Assembly: GCA_934728585.1 (NCBI GenBank)
Contig: CAKVDZ010000015.1
Coordinates: 1 to 34,405 of the forward strand
Source: an uncultured Candidatus Melainabacteria bacterium
GTDB lineage: Bacteria > Cyanobacteriota > Vampirovibrionia > Gastranaerophilales > Gastranaerophilaceae
Length of the DNA stretch: 34,405 nt
Direction of reading: 5' to 3'
Made by a program: the position numbers and the translations under genes. Below the pieces are notes generated by a model. It made no database searches, was not told the DNA's origin, and saw nothing but the letters and a program-made list of their open reading frames with translations. Below are positions 10,000-18,687 of this stretch, piece after piece. Each line of letters starts with the position of its first letter. Within the stretch, counting starts at the first letter, position 1.

Positions 10000-12585
10000 T
10001 TATTTTAATTTATTTTCAATTTCTGCAAGAACGGCATCTACTTTATCAAGGTTCTTAACAGCACCTTGAGCGAATTGTGGACGTCCACCACCTTTACCCT
10101 CTGTTGCTGTAGCAATTTCTTTTACAATGTTACCAGCATTTACGCCATTTTTAACAAAACTGTCAGAAACTTTAACAAATATTGAAGTGCCTGCAACTAC
10201 GACGATTACAGATTCGCCAAGTTTATTTGCTAGCATTTCAACACCCTCTTTTAATGCGTTAGAGTCCAATTGTTCCATTTTTTGTACGAACAATTTTCCA
10301 CCAGCAATATCAAGAGCTTTTGATGCAAATTCTTTGAATTTGTCTTTTGCTTGTGCCGATTTTACTGTTATAAGTTCTTTTTGAAGTTCTTTATTTTCTT
10401 CCATAAGCTTGTCTACACGAGCTTCAACTTCATCAAAATGAGCTTTGAATTTTGTAGCCAATTTGTCCATAGCATTTGCTTTTTCTGTCAAATAATTTAA
10501 TGCAGATTTTGCAACTACAACTTCAATACGTCTTGTACCTGCTGCAATTGCAGATTCTGAAACAATTTTTGCTAATCTCAATTGACCAGTGTGAGAAGCA
10601 TGACAACCTGCACAAAATTCTTTTGAAACATCGCCAATTGAAACAACTCTAACTTCATCTTCGTATTTTTCACCAAATAAAGCCATCGCACCTGTTTGAC
10701 GAGCTTCGTCAATGTTCATAACCTTTGTTTCAACAGGCAAATCCTGACTAATCCATTCGTTCATTAAATCTTCAGTTTTTTGAATTTCTTTTTCTGTCAT
10801 GGCTCTGTCAAAAGTGAAGTCAAAACGCATTCTGTTTTCTTCTACTTGAGAACCAGCTTGGTGTACATCGCCTGTTAAAACATGTTGTAGAGCAGATTGC
10901 AACAAGTGAGCAGATGTGTGGTGAACCTTGATTTGTCCACGACGTTCCTTATCAACAGTTGCCTTAACGCTTGCACCAACTTCAATTTCGCCGTTTACAA
11001 GTTCGCAACGGTGTACAAATAATTTATTTACTTTGAAAGTTGTTAAAACTTCTAACTTCATTGAATCGTTTTCAATTACACCAGAGTCGCCAACTTGACC
11101 ACCACATTCAGCATAGAATGGAGTTTTGTCAAGAACAACGTCTACGTAGCCATCACCGTCTAAAGTTTCAAGAATTTTTGCGTCACATTCTAAGTCAGTG
11201 TAACCAACAAAGTTTGTAGCGCCAACTTTTTCTTCAACTTTTGCATATTTGATATCGCCAGTTACAGAAATCTTTTGTGTTGCTGCTTTTGCACGATCTT
11301 TTTGTTCCTTCATTGCTGATTTAAAACCGTCTTCATCAACTTTTAATTCATTTTCTTCTGCGATTTCTTTTGTTAATTCAAATGGAAAACCAAATGTATC
11401 GTACAATTTGAAAGCGCTTTCGCCGTCGATATCTTTTTTGTTATCAATAAATTCGTTTAATAATTTATAACCTCTATCAAGAGTTTTGTTGAAGCGTTCC
11501 TCTTCTTTTTTGATAGTGTCAACAATTTTAGCCTTGTTCTTGATTAAATCTGGGTATGCTTCACCGTAGTTTTCAACTACAACATCAACTAATTTGTACA
11601 AGAATGGTAAATCCATGCCTAAGATTTTACCGTGACGTAATGCTCTACGTAAAATCATACGTAAAACATAGCTTCTTCCCTCATTTCCAGGGATTACTCC
11701 ATCATTGATTAAGAAAGTTACACAACGAGCATGGTCAGTAATAATTCTTAACGAAATGTCAGTTTTGTCAGATTTTTTATAAGGTACGCCACTCATTTCA
11801 ACAATTTTGTCTAAAATTGGACGAAGTAAATCTGTTTCAAATGTTGAAGCAACACCTTGGCAAACCATCGCAATACGTTCCAAGCCCATGCCTGTATCAA
11901 CGTTTTTCTTTTCTAATGGTGATTGATTACCTTCTTCATCTTGGTATAATTCTGTAAATACCAAGTTCCAAATTTCAACCCAACGGTCGCATTCGCAAGT
12001 GTCAATACCGCAGTTTGGGTCGTCGCACTTGTATTGTTCACCTAAATCGTAGTGAATTTCTGAGCATGGTCCACAAGAACCTGATGCTCCTGGAGGACCC
12101 CAGAAGTTGTCCTTTTTGCCTTTACGTTTAATTCTTTCGGCTGGAACACCAACACTGCGCCAAATTTCATAAGCTTCGTCATCAGTTTCAAAAATAGTAA
12201 TCCAAAGTCTGTCCTTGTCTAATTTCAAAACATTTGTAACGAAATCCCATGCCCAAGGAATAATTTCTTTTTTGTAATAATCGCCAAAAGAGAAGTTCCC
12301 TAACATTTCAAAGAAAGTGTGGTGACGTGGAGTTCTACCAACGTTTTCGATATCAGAATCCTTACCACCAGCGCGAGCGCATTTTTGGCATGAAGTTGCA
12401 CGAGCGGGGTCGTAAGGTGATTTAACAATTCCTAAAAAAATAGGTAAGAATTGTAGCATGCCTGCAGTTGTTAGTAAAACTGTAGGGTTATCTGGTACAA
12501 GAGATGAACTTTCAACAATAGTATGTTGGTGTTTATCCTTGAAAAAGTCTAAATAAAGTTTTCTAATTTCGTTTCCTTTTAACAT
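10000..12585 (-). CDS. alaS: Alanyl-tRNA synthetase
   Basis: 861 residues, close to the usual 870-880. It charges tRNA-Ala with alanine in the cytoplasm and clears mischarged serine or glycine. The N-terminal class II catalytic core includes the motif 2 region (RTPRHHTFFEMLGNFSFGDYY, about 84-104). The HTSAHLLQ motif near 565 belongs to the editing domain, with the CAGCHASHTGQ zinc/editing motif near 667. The C-terminal C-Ala domain contains the glycine-rich GKGGGRPQFAQG near 838. A four-cysteine insert (CDDPNCGIDTCEC, about 187-199) is present. AGAGGA lies just upstream of the start, and a TATAAT -10 lies at plus 12622-12627 on the minus strand. The gene has its own terminator. Confidence 0.98.
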   Translation of the reverse strand: MLKGNEIRKLYLDFFKDKHQHTIVESSSLVPDNPTVLLTTAGMLQFLPIFLGIVKSPYDPARATSCQKCARAGGKDSDIENVGRTPRHHTFFEMLGNFSFGDYYKKEIIPWAWDFVTNVLKLDKDRLWITIFETDDEAYEIWRSVGVPAERIKRKGKKDNFWGPPGASGSCGPCSEIHYDLGEQYKCDDPNCGIDTCECDRWVEIWNLVFTELYQDEEGNQSPLEKKNVDTGMGLERIAMVCQGVASTFETDLLRPILDKIVEMSGVPYKKSDKTDISLRIITDHARCVTFLINDGVIPGNEGRSYVLRMILRRALRHGKILGMDLPFLYKLVDVVVENYGEAYPDLIKNKAKIVDTIKKEEERFNKTLDRGYKLLNEFIDNKKDIDGESAFKLYDTFGFPFELTKEIAEENELKVDEDGFKSAMKEQKDRAKAATQKISVTGDIKYAKVEEKVGATNFVGYTDLECDAKILETLDGDGYVDVVLDKTPFYAECGGQVGDSGVIENDSMKLEVLTTFKVNKLFVHRCELVNGEIEVGASVKATVDKERRGQIKVHHTSAHLLQSALQHVLTGDVHQAGSQVEENRMRFDFTFDRAMTEKEIQKTEDLMNEWISQDLPVETKVMNIDEARQTGAMALFGEKYEDEVRVVSIGDVSKEFCAGCHASHTGQLRLAKIVSESAIAAGTRRIEVVVAKSALNYLTEKANAMDKLATKFKAHFDEVEARVDKLMEENKELQKELITVKSAQAKDKFKEFASKALDIAGGKLFVQKMEQLDSNALKEGVEMLANKLGESVIVVVAGTSIFVKVSDSFVKNGVNAGNIVKEIATATEGKGGGRPQFAQGAVKNLDKVDAVLAEIENKLK

Positions 12586-12705
12586 AAATATTCCTCTAAA
12601 ATTCTAAATAATTATATAAAAATTATACATTAAAAATTTTATACTTGCATAGAAAAATTTTGTATGCTAAAATAAAAATACGGACAACATATATCAATAA
12701 TATAT

Positions 12706-13016
12706 GAGTCTGTAGCTTACAAGGTGGGCGAAAGCGAAACCTCAGTGGCTTGTCCACATTAAAAGCCAGCTGAGCGTAACAACAACAATTAAATAGTAAA
12801 AACAAAATATGCGTCTGTAGCTCACAAGGTGAGCGAAAGCGAAACCTCAGTGGCTTGTCCACATTAAAAGCCAGCTGAGCGTAACAACAACAACAATTAA
12901 ATAGTAAAAACAAAACATGCGTCTGTAGCTCAGCTGGATAGAGCATCTGCCTTCTAAGCGGTAGGTCATGGGCACATAAAACAAAAGATTTGACAATTAA
13001 ATAGAAAACAAAACAT
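12706..13016 (+). repeat. Tandem array of three degenerate tRNA-Arg units
   Basis: Three units (12706-12810, 12811-12918, 12919-13016; 105, 108 and 98 bp) each begin with the tRNA-Arg 5' end (GCGTCTGTAGCTCA or a one- or two-base variant). Units 2 and 3 and the intact tRNA are each preceded by the same linker (ACAATTAAATAG...AAAACAAAA(C/T)AT). Units 1 and 2 are nearly identical; after a short D-arm-like hairpin they carry unrelated sequence that includes CCAGCTGAGC, the reverse complement of the tRNA D-arm. Unit 3 copies the tRNA perfectly through the anticodon loop (CTTCTAAGC), then switches to a different tRNA-like 3' half (GGTAGGTCATGGG) that breaks off. None can fold as a complete tRNA. 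They look like scars of repeated integration at this site. Confidence 0.75.
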
Positions 13017-13090
13017 GCGTCTGTAGCTCAGCTGGATAGAGCATCTGCCTTCTAAGCAGAGGGTCCCGCGTTCGAATCGCGGCAGGCGTA
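13017..13090 (+). tRNA. tRNA-Arg(TCT)
   Basis: 74 bases that fold as a complete cloverleaf: acceptor GCGTCTG with CAGGCGT, D-arm GCTC/GAGC, anticodon stem TCTGC/GCAGA with loop CTTCTAA (anticodon TCT, reads AGA), T-stem CCGCG/CGCGG with TTCGAAT, discriminator A. CCA is not encoded. Its 3' half (from the anticodon loop) is the left attachment site of the element, so this half was probably brought in by the element. Confidence 0.95.
13049..13090 (+). repeat. attL, tRNA-Arg 3' half
   Basis: Starts with CTTCTAAGCAGAGG at the anticodon loop; this 14-bp core is identical in attR and is the likely crossover segment. The remaining bases differ from attR at four positions. Confidence 0.85.
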
Positions 13091-13113
13091 TTTTTTGTGC
13101 CTATTTTTGAAAA

Positions 13114-13135
13114 TACTACAAATTTACTACAAATT
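13114..13135 (+). repeat. Paired 11-bp direct repeats, probable integrase arm sites (left)
   Basis: TACTACAAATT occurs twice in exact tandem (13114-13124, 13125-13135), 24 bp inside attL. The same TACTACA pair with the same 11-bp period lies near attR. A related GACTACAAATTG lies at 15262-15273, between int and xis. Confidence 0.7.
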
Positions 13136-13155
13136 GATTTAAAAAGGTAAAAATT

Positions 13156-14103
13156 ATGACTACCGAAAACAAAGGGAACTTAGGAGTAAACAAAACTGAA
13201 ACTGCAATTTTAGAACTTGGTTTTTTGTTTAGACAACAATTTCAAAGTGATTATGGTATTGATGCCCATGTTGAAATTAGAGATGGAGAAGACTATCCAA
13301 CTGGCAAATTAATTGCATTGCAAATTAAGACCGATAAAAGCAACTGCACAGAAGCAGAAGACCACTATAATTTTAATTCAGATTACCAACATCTTTATTA
13401 CTGGTTAAATCATTCGTTACCAGTTTTAATAATCCATTATGATACAAAAACAAAAAAGTTGAATTGGGTTCAACTAACAGAAGATAAAATAACAAGAAAT
13501 AAAAATTCATGGTCTATCAAAATACCTAAAAATAAAACTTTAGATGAATCTTCAAAAAAAGAATTAAAAAAGATTGCTGAAAACATTGATATTCAAACAA
13601 GAAAATATAACATACTTCAAGAATCTTTAGTTTTAATGGAACATCTTGCTAATGGGAATAAGGTTTGTATTGAGTTTCAGGATTGGATTAACAAATCTCT
13701 TTCGATTCGTGCATTAAAGATAAATATCTATAATCAAAATGAAGAAATAATTGATAGTGTTGAATGGCCTTTTGATGTATTTCCAAATGATTTAGAAAAA
13801 GAGCTTTCTAAAATGTTTCCTTGGGCAAATATTGAAAATGATATAGATGAAGATGAATTATACGATAATTTAAAAAGTGAATATATGGATACTTGGGGGA
13901 TTCGTGAGGAAGAAGATTTATCTTATACTGATTTTAGGGAATGGTATCATGAAAAACTGGAATCTATGCCCAAATTTTATCCATATATGAATGTTTCCAA
14001 TGAAGCGGATTTATATAAATTAAATTTAACCTTAAACGACCTTGGTGAAAGTTTTTTAGAATTAAATAAATATTTTAATTCTTTTGATGAATTTATCCGT
14101 TAA
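13156..14103 (+). CDS. DUF4365 domain protein, nuclease-fold-like, probable defence gene
   Basis: 315 residues. The N-terminal 140 residues match DUF4365: GNLGVNKTETAILELG (7-22), SDYGIDAHVEI (35-45) and ALQIKTDKS (59-67). The spaced Asp (GID) and Q-I-K are arranged like the active site of the PD-(D/E)xK nuclease superfamily (QxK variant), to which I believe this domain is related. The C-terminal 170 residues are acidic and not recognised. It is placed between the left arm sites and the integrase gene, and its stop codon overlaps that of int (convergent, 4 bp). AAAAGG precedes the start. DUF4365 genes often occur on islands beside defence genes. A role in phage or plasmid defence is inferred. 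Confidence 0.72.
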   Translation: MTTENKGNLGVNKTETAILELGFLFRQQFQSDYGIDAHVEIRDGEDYPTGKLIALQIKTDKSNCTEAEDHYNFNSDYQHLYYWLNHSLPVLIIHYDTKTKKLNWVQLTEDKITRNKNSWSIKIPKNKTLDESSKKELKKIAENIDIQTRKYNILQESLVLMEHLANGNKVCIEFQDWINKSLSIRALKINIYNQNEEIIDSVEWPFDVFPNDLEKELSKMFPWANIENDIDEDELYDNLKSEYMDTWGIREEEDLSYTDFREWYHEKLESMPKFYPYMNVSNEADLYKLNLTLNDLGESFLELNKYFNSFDEFIR

Positions 14104-15206
14104 GTCCCAAATTTTCTAATCTCAACAACTGCCGCTTTTTCGACAATATTATCAAGTAAATTAACACATTGCTCATTGACTTCCGGCAGTAAGTGAGTGT
14201 ATAAATCCATAGTCATTTTAATTGAGCTATGGCCTAATTGGTGCTGAACATATTTCATTGGTGCACCGTTAGCGAGCAATAAGCTTGCGTAAGTGTGTCT
14301 TAAATCATGAAACCTCAATGAATCGATTTCGGCACGGTTTAAAGCTGGCTTGAATCTTCTTTTAATCATGTTATTGGCGTCTTGATACCCGCCGTCGCCA
14401 TTAGGGAAAACAAGATTGTGTTCGCCTTTAGGACAAGCTAAACGCCATTCTTTCAAAACTTTTACAAGCTCTAATGACATATCAACTTTTCTTACTTTTC
14501 CCGTCTTAGTTGTGCCAACTCGACCATGAGTAAAGTTCTTATCAACTGTTATTTTTCTTGTTATCCAGTTTATAGAATCCCAAGTCAAACCCATTAACTC
14601 ACCTTGTCTCATGCCGGTAAATAGTGCAGTAAAAAGCAATAGGTAAAAATCGGGATAAATTTCTTTTGTTTTTGATAAAAGAATTTTTGTTTCTTCCGTT
14701 GATAATGAGCGAATTTCTTCGCTTCTTTCTTCTTTCAATGATTTTATACGGGCAAGAGGATTTTTCACTACTATATCCATATCAATCATAAAGCTATAAA
14801 TTTGGCTCATAAGTTTTGTATACTTATTCACGGTTGAATTTCTACGACCTGTTTCAAGTTCTTGTGCAACAAATTCATTGACTGCAAGGGGTGTTATTTC
14901 ACAAAGCTTTAACTTTCCGAAATACGGTAATAAATGATTTTTTAAGTAACCCTTGTAACCGTGTTCAGTGTTATACTTGCACTTTTTGCTTGCGTGTAAT
15001 CGCATAAAGATTTCAGAGGCTTCTTTAAAAGTCATTTTGCAATCGCCAGGTGCTGTGCCAGTTTGGACTTTGGATAAAATATCAACCATAGCACTTTCTG
15101 CTTCAACTTTTGTTTTGAATCCGCCTTTAACCTTTCTTTTCCCGAAGAGGTCGAGATAATCGACCTCCCAGTAATTTGCACGTTTATTTTTTCTTACTTT
15201 AGCCAT
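14100..15206 (-). CDS. int: Tyrosine recombinase / integrase
   Basis: 368 residues. It catalyses site-specific integration and excision of the element at tRNA-Arg. An N-terminal arm-binding domain (about 1-50) is followed by a SAM-like core-binding domain (about 58-155) and the catalytic domain (165-350). Catalytic residues: Arg200 (TGMRQGEL), Lys near 234-237, His300 and Arg303 (HDLRH), His326 (LGHSS) and Tyr336 (MDLYTH). It is the last gene of a primase-xis-int operon and transcribes toward attL. AGGCGG lies upstream of the start. The family is that of phage and Tn916-type integrases. Confidence 0.95.
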   Translation of the reverse strand: MAKVRKNKRANYWEVDYLDLFGKRKVKGGFKTKVEAESAMVDILSKVQTGTAPGDCKMTFKEASEIFMRLHASKKCKYNTEHGYKGYLKNHLLPYFGKLKLCEITPLAVNEFVAQELETGRRNSTVNKYTKLMSQIYSFMIDMDIVVKNPLARIKSLKEERSEEIRSLSTEETKILLSKTKEIYPDFYLLLFTALFTGMRQGELMGLTWDSINWITRKITVDKNFTHGRVGTTKTGKVRKVDMSLELVKVLKEWRLACPKGEHNLVFPNGDGGYQDANNMIKRRFKPALNRAEIDSLRFHDLRHTYASLLLANGAPMKYVQHQLGHSSIKMTMDLYTHLLPEVNEQCVNLLDNIVEKAAVVEIRKFGT

Positions 15207-15263
15207 TTTGTACCGCCTTTAATTTTATTATGTCGCGTTTTTCGCTTTCTGTAAGCACTTTGA

Positions 15264-15437
15264 CTACAAATTGCTAACAGAATTTTTCTTGATGTACTCT
15301 TGAATCGCATCTGGTGAAAACCTAAGTTTTCCTCCGAGTTTCACAAACGGGATTTCCCGTTTGTGTACCCAGCGATAAATTGTACTCGTTGATGTTTGAA
15401 AGAGTTCCGCAATTTCTTCTACTGTAAGTAATTTCAT
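15264..15437 (-). CDS. Excisionase-like MerR/HTH_17 protein
   Basis: 57 residues: MKLLTVEEIAEL starts a small winged helix (TVEEIAELFQTSTSTIYRW), followed by HKREIPFVKLGGKLRF, the typical wing of AlpA/Xis-like HTH_17 proteins. Such proteins bend DNA at attachment sites and steer integrase toward excision. A strong GGGGAG ribosome binding site lies seven bases upstream. The gene lies 12 bp after the primase-helicase stop and 57 bp before int, on the same strand. Confidence 0.87.
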   Translation of the reverse strand: MKLLTVEEIAELFQTSTSTIYRWVHKREIPFVKLGGKLRFSPDAIQEYIKKNSVSNL

Positions 15438-15449
15438 AGCAACTCTCCC

Positions 15450-17948
15450 CTAAATCAATGATTCTTGATATTCGGATTCATCAACAAGCTTAAATGAGAA
15501 ATAATATTGATTGCCATGCCCCTTTTTGTAATGTATGAGGATTTCATCTTTTATATTATCTTTTATATTTTTTAGCCTTGTACTAACTGCTTTTGGATTT
15601 TTATACACAACTTCAAAGGGTTTCAACAAACCATGCTCATCAGCTTTGAGTTTGAATTTTTGATATAGTTCTGCTGGTGTAAAGCGTTGATTTTTATATA
15701 CAGGGTCTTTAACAAAATCTTTTAGAAGAATATAGAGAACATCATCTTTTAGCGTAAACTCATTTTGGATTTTTATCATTGTTGAAAAGATTTTCTTTAG
15801 TTCATTTTCTTCTTTTTTGTTTTCTGCTGTCTTTAATGCAAATACCGCAAAATCCGCCATTCTAAAGTCTACTGAAAATGTTATGTCTTTTGTTTCATAG
15901 AGCTTTTTTATATAATCTTGGATTTTATATATCATATGACTCATAATCTCATTACGCTTAGCTAAGGTTTCTCTGCATAAATTATTTTCATCTGTAAATA
16001 ACTCATATCTTTCGAGATAAACACATATTAAACGGTCTGCCACATCGTCTCTCGTAAACTGCGGTGTTCGAGAGGTAAGAGCGACGAAACATTTAACTTC
16101 AAACTCAAGCTCCTGATTTGTCGTAAAAAGTTTTCTCTTTTTTATTATTTGTCCTGTTGCAATTCTTGCAAGCGTATCATTTAATGCTTTAGGCGGATTA
16201 TCCAAATTATCAATTACAACATAATAATTATTAGTAATAATTGTTTCCAAATCCTTACAATCATTAGCGATTGCCGTAACATCAAACTTCTCGCCAAATA
16301 ATATTTGTCCAACTCGCCTTAAGAATGTTGTTTTTCCACTTCCTTTGGTACCTATTGCAGTAAAAATAGGTTTCGTTTTCATTATTGATTCAAAGAACAA
16401 GCTATAAATCCATATTTTTGCGATTTTTCTTTGTGTAGACAAATCTAAAATACTTGCTTCACTGTCAATGTTTAACCTATCTGTAAGATATTCCTCGACA
16501 TAATCAAATTTTTTATCAGTTTCTACCAACTTAAAAGGCTGATAATTTTTTAACTCCATAAACATTATGCCTTCGTCACCATTTTCTATGGTTTCAATGC
16601 TATCAGCAGTTATTTTTAAGATTTCTCTTATACCGTTGTATAAATATAAAGTAAAAGTTGTAGGGTTATAATACGCAAACCTATGAATTTCTACGTTTTC
16701 TGCATTTTTAACACAATAAACATACAATTCATTGAGGATATATTTATATAGATTTTCAGAAGCATTTATGCCCCATTCTGTAAAAAGTGTTCTTAATTCA
16801 AGAGGTTCATCTGATATACATATCAAGCGTTTTTCATCATTCGTAAAAATATAGTATTGATTATCGGCTTTATAAATTTTACCAATGGTTAACAATTCCG
16901 AAATTACGAGTTCTGCAATTTTATCTTTTTTGATATTTGCTTGTAACTCTTTTTTTGCCTGCAAATATCTAACCTTATCTTTTATTGGAATATCCAAATT
17001 AAGGAAAATACAATCAGAATCACAAATTATTTCACTAAGGCTTATATTTGGATTTTCGCCCTTTAGGATAGAACAACCTGCAACATCTTCATTTTTGTAT
17101 GTTGATTCAACCGCCGCAATTCTTCCTGATAATTCTTCATCACGGTTGAATTGCGCAATTTCAGTTATTACATTTATAGCCTCATCAAGAGATACTTTCG
17201 CAACTTTCTTTAAAACTCCGGCAATAGCCATAGTTAAAGAGTTCCTTTCACCATCTTTCCATTTTAAAGCGGCTTTTCTAATACAATCAGGGTATTTGCT
17301 TAAAGATTCTTGAAACAAGAGTATTGAACTATTAACCTGCATAGAATTTTTTATTCTTGTCAGAGGATTTGTTATGGCTTCCATATTCTCGCCTTCGACA
17401 AAACATGATTTTTTAAGTTCAAAAAATTCTTCGTTCAAAGTTTTTTCATCTTGGTACATTCCAAAACATGGTAAAAATATTGCATTTCCCTTTTTGCCTT
17501 TAGGAAAAATTTCAATAACCCCATTTGCAATTTTCTTTCCGGTTACTTCGGTTACTACCTTTTCTAATAAGTTTTGAATATAATCTCGTTTTTGAGGAAC
17601 AGAAAAGAAAATAAAAAGATGAAAACCTTTTGATTTTGATTGTTCAATTAAAGCATTTAGTCTGTACTCTTCAAAAAGGTTACTTTTTAGACTAAGGGCC
17701 ATTTTATATTTTTCTTCTGTTGGTAAATCCTTGCAATCAATATCGATTCCACCAAACAAGATTTTATCTTCTTGCCCCTTGATTTCTGGTGCAACTCCTA
17801 ATCTTGTTTTACCTAACAAATGGTCTTTTAGAGCTTCTCTTAACTCTAAATTTTTTGGTGTAACAATTTTCCCTATACCATTTATCTGAGTGATAAATTT
17901 TGATGATGTTTTAAAGCTTTCATCAAAAGCTGTGATTAGTCTCTCCAT
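15450..17948 (-). CDS. Primase-helicase replication protein of the element
   Basis: 832 residues. The N-terminal third looks like an archaeo-eukaryotic-type primase: GGIDIDCKD (66-74, acidic pair Asp69/Asp71), SKSKGFHLFIFF (104-115, the xH motif) and IEIFPKGKKGN (145-155), the arrangement found in TOTE-type and other mobile-element primases. The C-terminal half is an AAA+/helicase-like ATPase: Walker A GTKGSGKTT (533-541), Walker B YYVVIDNLDN (575-584) and a later arginine-rich ADRLICVYLERY segment. It should prime and unwind the element's own DNA, allowing replication after excision. AGGAGG precedes the ATG. It heads the xis-int operon. Exact subfamily is uncertain. Confidence 0.82.
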   Translation of the reverse strand: MERLITAFDESFKTSSKFITQINGIGKIVTPKNLELREALKDHLLGKTRLGVAPEIKGQEDKILFGGIDIDCKDLPTEEKYKMALSLKSNLFEEYRLNALIEQSKSKGFHLFIFFSVPQKRDYIQNLLEKVVTEVTGKKIANGVIEIFPKGKKGNAIFLPCFGMYQDEKTLNEEFFELKKSCFVEGENMEAITNPLTRIKNSMQVNSSILLFQESLSKYPDCIRKAALKWKDGERNSLTMAIAGVLKKVAKVSLDEAINVITEIAQFNRDEELSGRIAAVESTYKNEDVAGCSILKGENPNISLSEIICDSDCIFLNLDIPIKDKVRYLQAKKELQANIKKDKIAELVISELLTIGKIYKADNQYYIFTNDEKRLICISDEPLELRTLFTEWGINASENLYKYILNELYVYCVKNAENVEIHRFAYYNPTTFTLYLYNGIREILKITADSIETIENGDEGIMFMELKNYQPFKLVETDKKFDYVEEYLTDRLNIDSEASILDLSTQRKIAKIWIYSLFFESIMKTKPIFTAIGTKGSGKTTFLRRVGQILFGEKFDVTAIANDCKDLETIITNNYYVVIDNLDNPPKALNDTLARIATGQIIKKRKLFTTNQELEFEVKCFVALTSRTPQFTRDDVADRLICVYLERYELFTDENNLCRETLAKRNEIMSHMIYKIQDYIKKLYETKDITFSVDFRMADFAVFALKTAENKKEENELKKIFSTMIKIQNEFTLKDDVLYILLKDFVKDPVYKNQRFTPAELYQKFKLKADEHGLLKPFEVVYKNPKAVSTRLKNIKDNIKDEILIHYKKGHGNQYYFSFKLVDESEYQESLI

Positions 17949-17984
17949 AAGAGAGCCTCCTTTCCTGTTTTTAAGTTGTGCTAA

Positions 17985-18006
17985 AAAACATCACCGGTGT
18001 TGTTTT
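17985..18006. promoter_or_regulatory. 22-bp inverted repeat upstream of the primase gene
   Basis: AAAACA-t-CACCGGTG-t-TGTTTT: symmetric over 22 bp except for one T:T position on each side of the palindromic core. It lies 37 bp upstream of the primase start in a 190-bp gene-free stretch, so it could be an operator or part of an origin. No clear -35/-10 pair is visible around it. Confidence 0.5.
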
Positions 18007-18138
18007 ACTCTCTCATTATTGGCTGAAACGCTTCATAAGTCACGTCTTAGGGTGCAAATATACATTACCAAAAGCCTACTAAAATCTTACCTAAATAGGC
18101 TAAAACAAAATAAATATAACTCTTTTGACACATTACTT

Positions 18139-18618
18139 TTATTTAAGTATGTCTTTGTGAATAAAAAGACTATGTGATTTTTGAGGGTCGATATTAATAC
18201 GATACCCATTCTTTTTATTTATAATAATTTTAATATCTTTTTTAGTTTGTTTTTTAATAGTTTTGTTAATATCGCTTATATTTTTATAAACAGCACCAGC
18301 TTTTCGTTGACTATCCTTTGTTCTATATGTTCTGCGAGATTGCTGTAATTTTATTGTAGGAGTTGCAATACCTTTTGCCGTGTTTATGGCAATATCTAAA
18401 AAATCCCACATCTGTGCTTTTTCTAAATTGATGAGGTTTGAACAAACATATACAACTTCATTTTCATCATTATCAAGTGTTATATAGACCGCATAATAAT
18501 TTTGAGGACAAAGTGTATAATCCGCATAATCAAAGGCTTCTCTAGCCATTTCTGACATATCTAAGGGGTGATTGTATTTTGCATAAAAATATTTTATTTG
18601 ATTAGGTTCTTTGTCCAT
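18139..18618 (-). CDS. Hypothetical protein of the element
   Basis: 159 residues, no signal peptide or membrane segment. The N-terminal 75 residues are mixed alpha/beta (YYAVYITLDNDENEVVYVCSN). The C-terminal part is strongly basic (KTIKKQTKKDIKIIINKKNGYRINID), which suggests nucleic-acid binding. AGGTGG lies upstream of the start. It is on the same strand as the primase operon and the three membrane-type genes upstream. Family not recognised. Confidence 0.65.
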   Translation of the reverse strand: MDKEPNQIKYFYAKYNHPLDMSEMAREAFDYADYTLCPQNYYAVYITLDNDENEVVYVCSNLINLEKAQMWDFLDIAINTAKGIATPTIKLQQSRRTYRTKDSQRKAGAVYKNISDINKTIKKQTKKDIKIIINKKNGYRINIDPQKSHSLFIHKDILK

Positions 18619-18687
18619 ATAAAAACCACCTTTTCAAATATTATATAATAAAAATTCTTTTAAAATTGTATTAACCCCAATAACCGT

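Noticed and set aside
12623..12946. 107-codon minus-strand ORF
   Set aside because: It simply reads through the tandem tRNA-derived units and repeats with them; no start signals or family.
12919..12975. Unit 3 as a second functional tRNA-Arg
   Set aside because: The T-arm and acceptor 3' strand are missing after GGTAGGTCATGGG.
12706..13016. Regularly spaced repeats resembling a CRISPR array
   Set aside because: The repeated words are the 5' end of tRNA-Arg plus its upstream linker, units differ in length (105, 108, 98) and the inner parts of units 1 and 2 are also repeated, unlike spacers.
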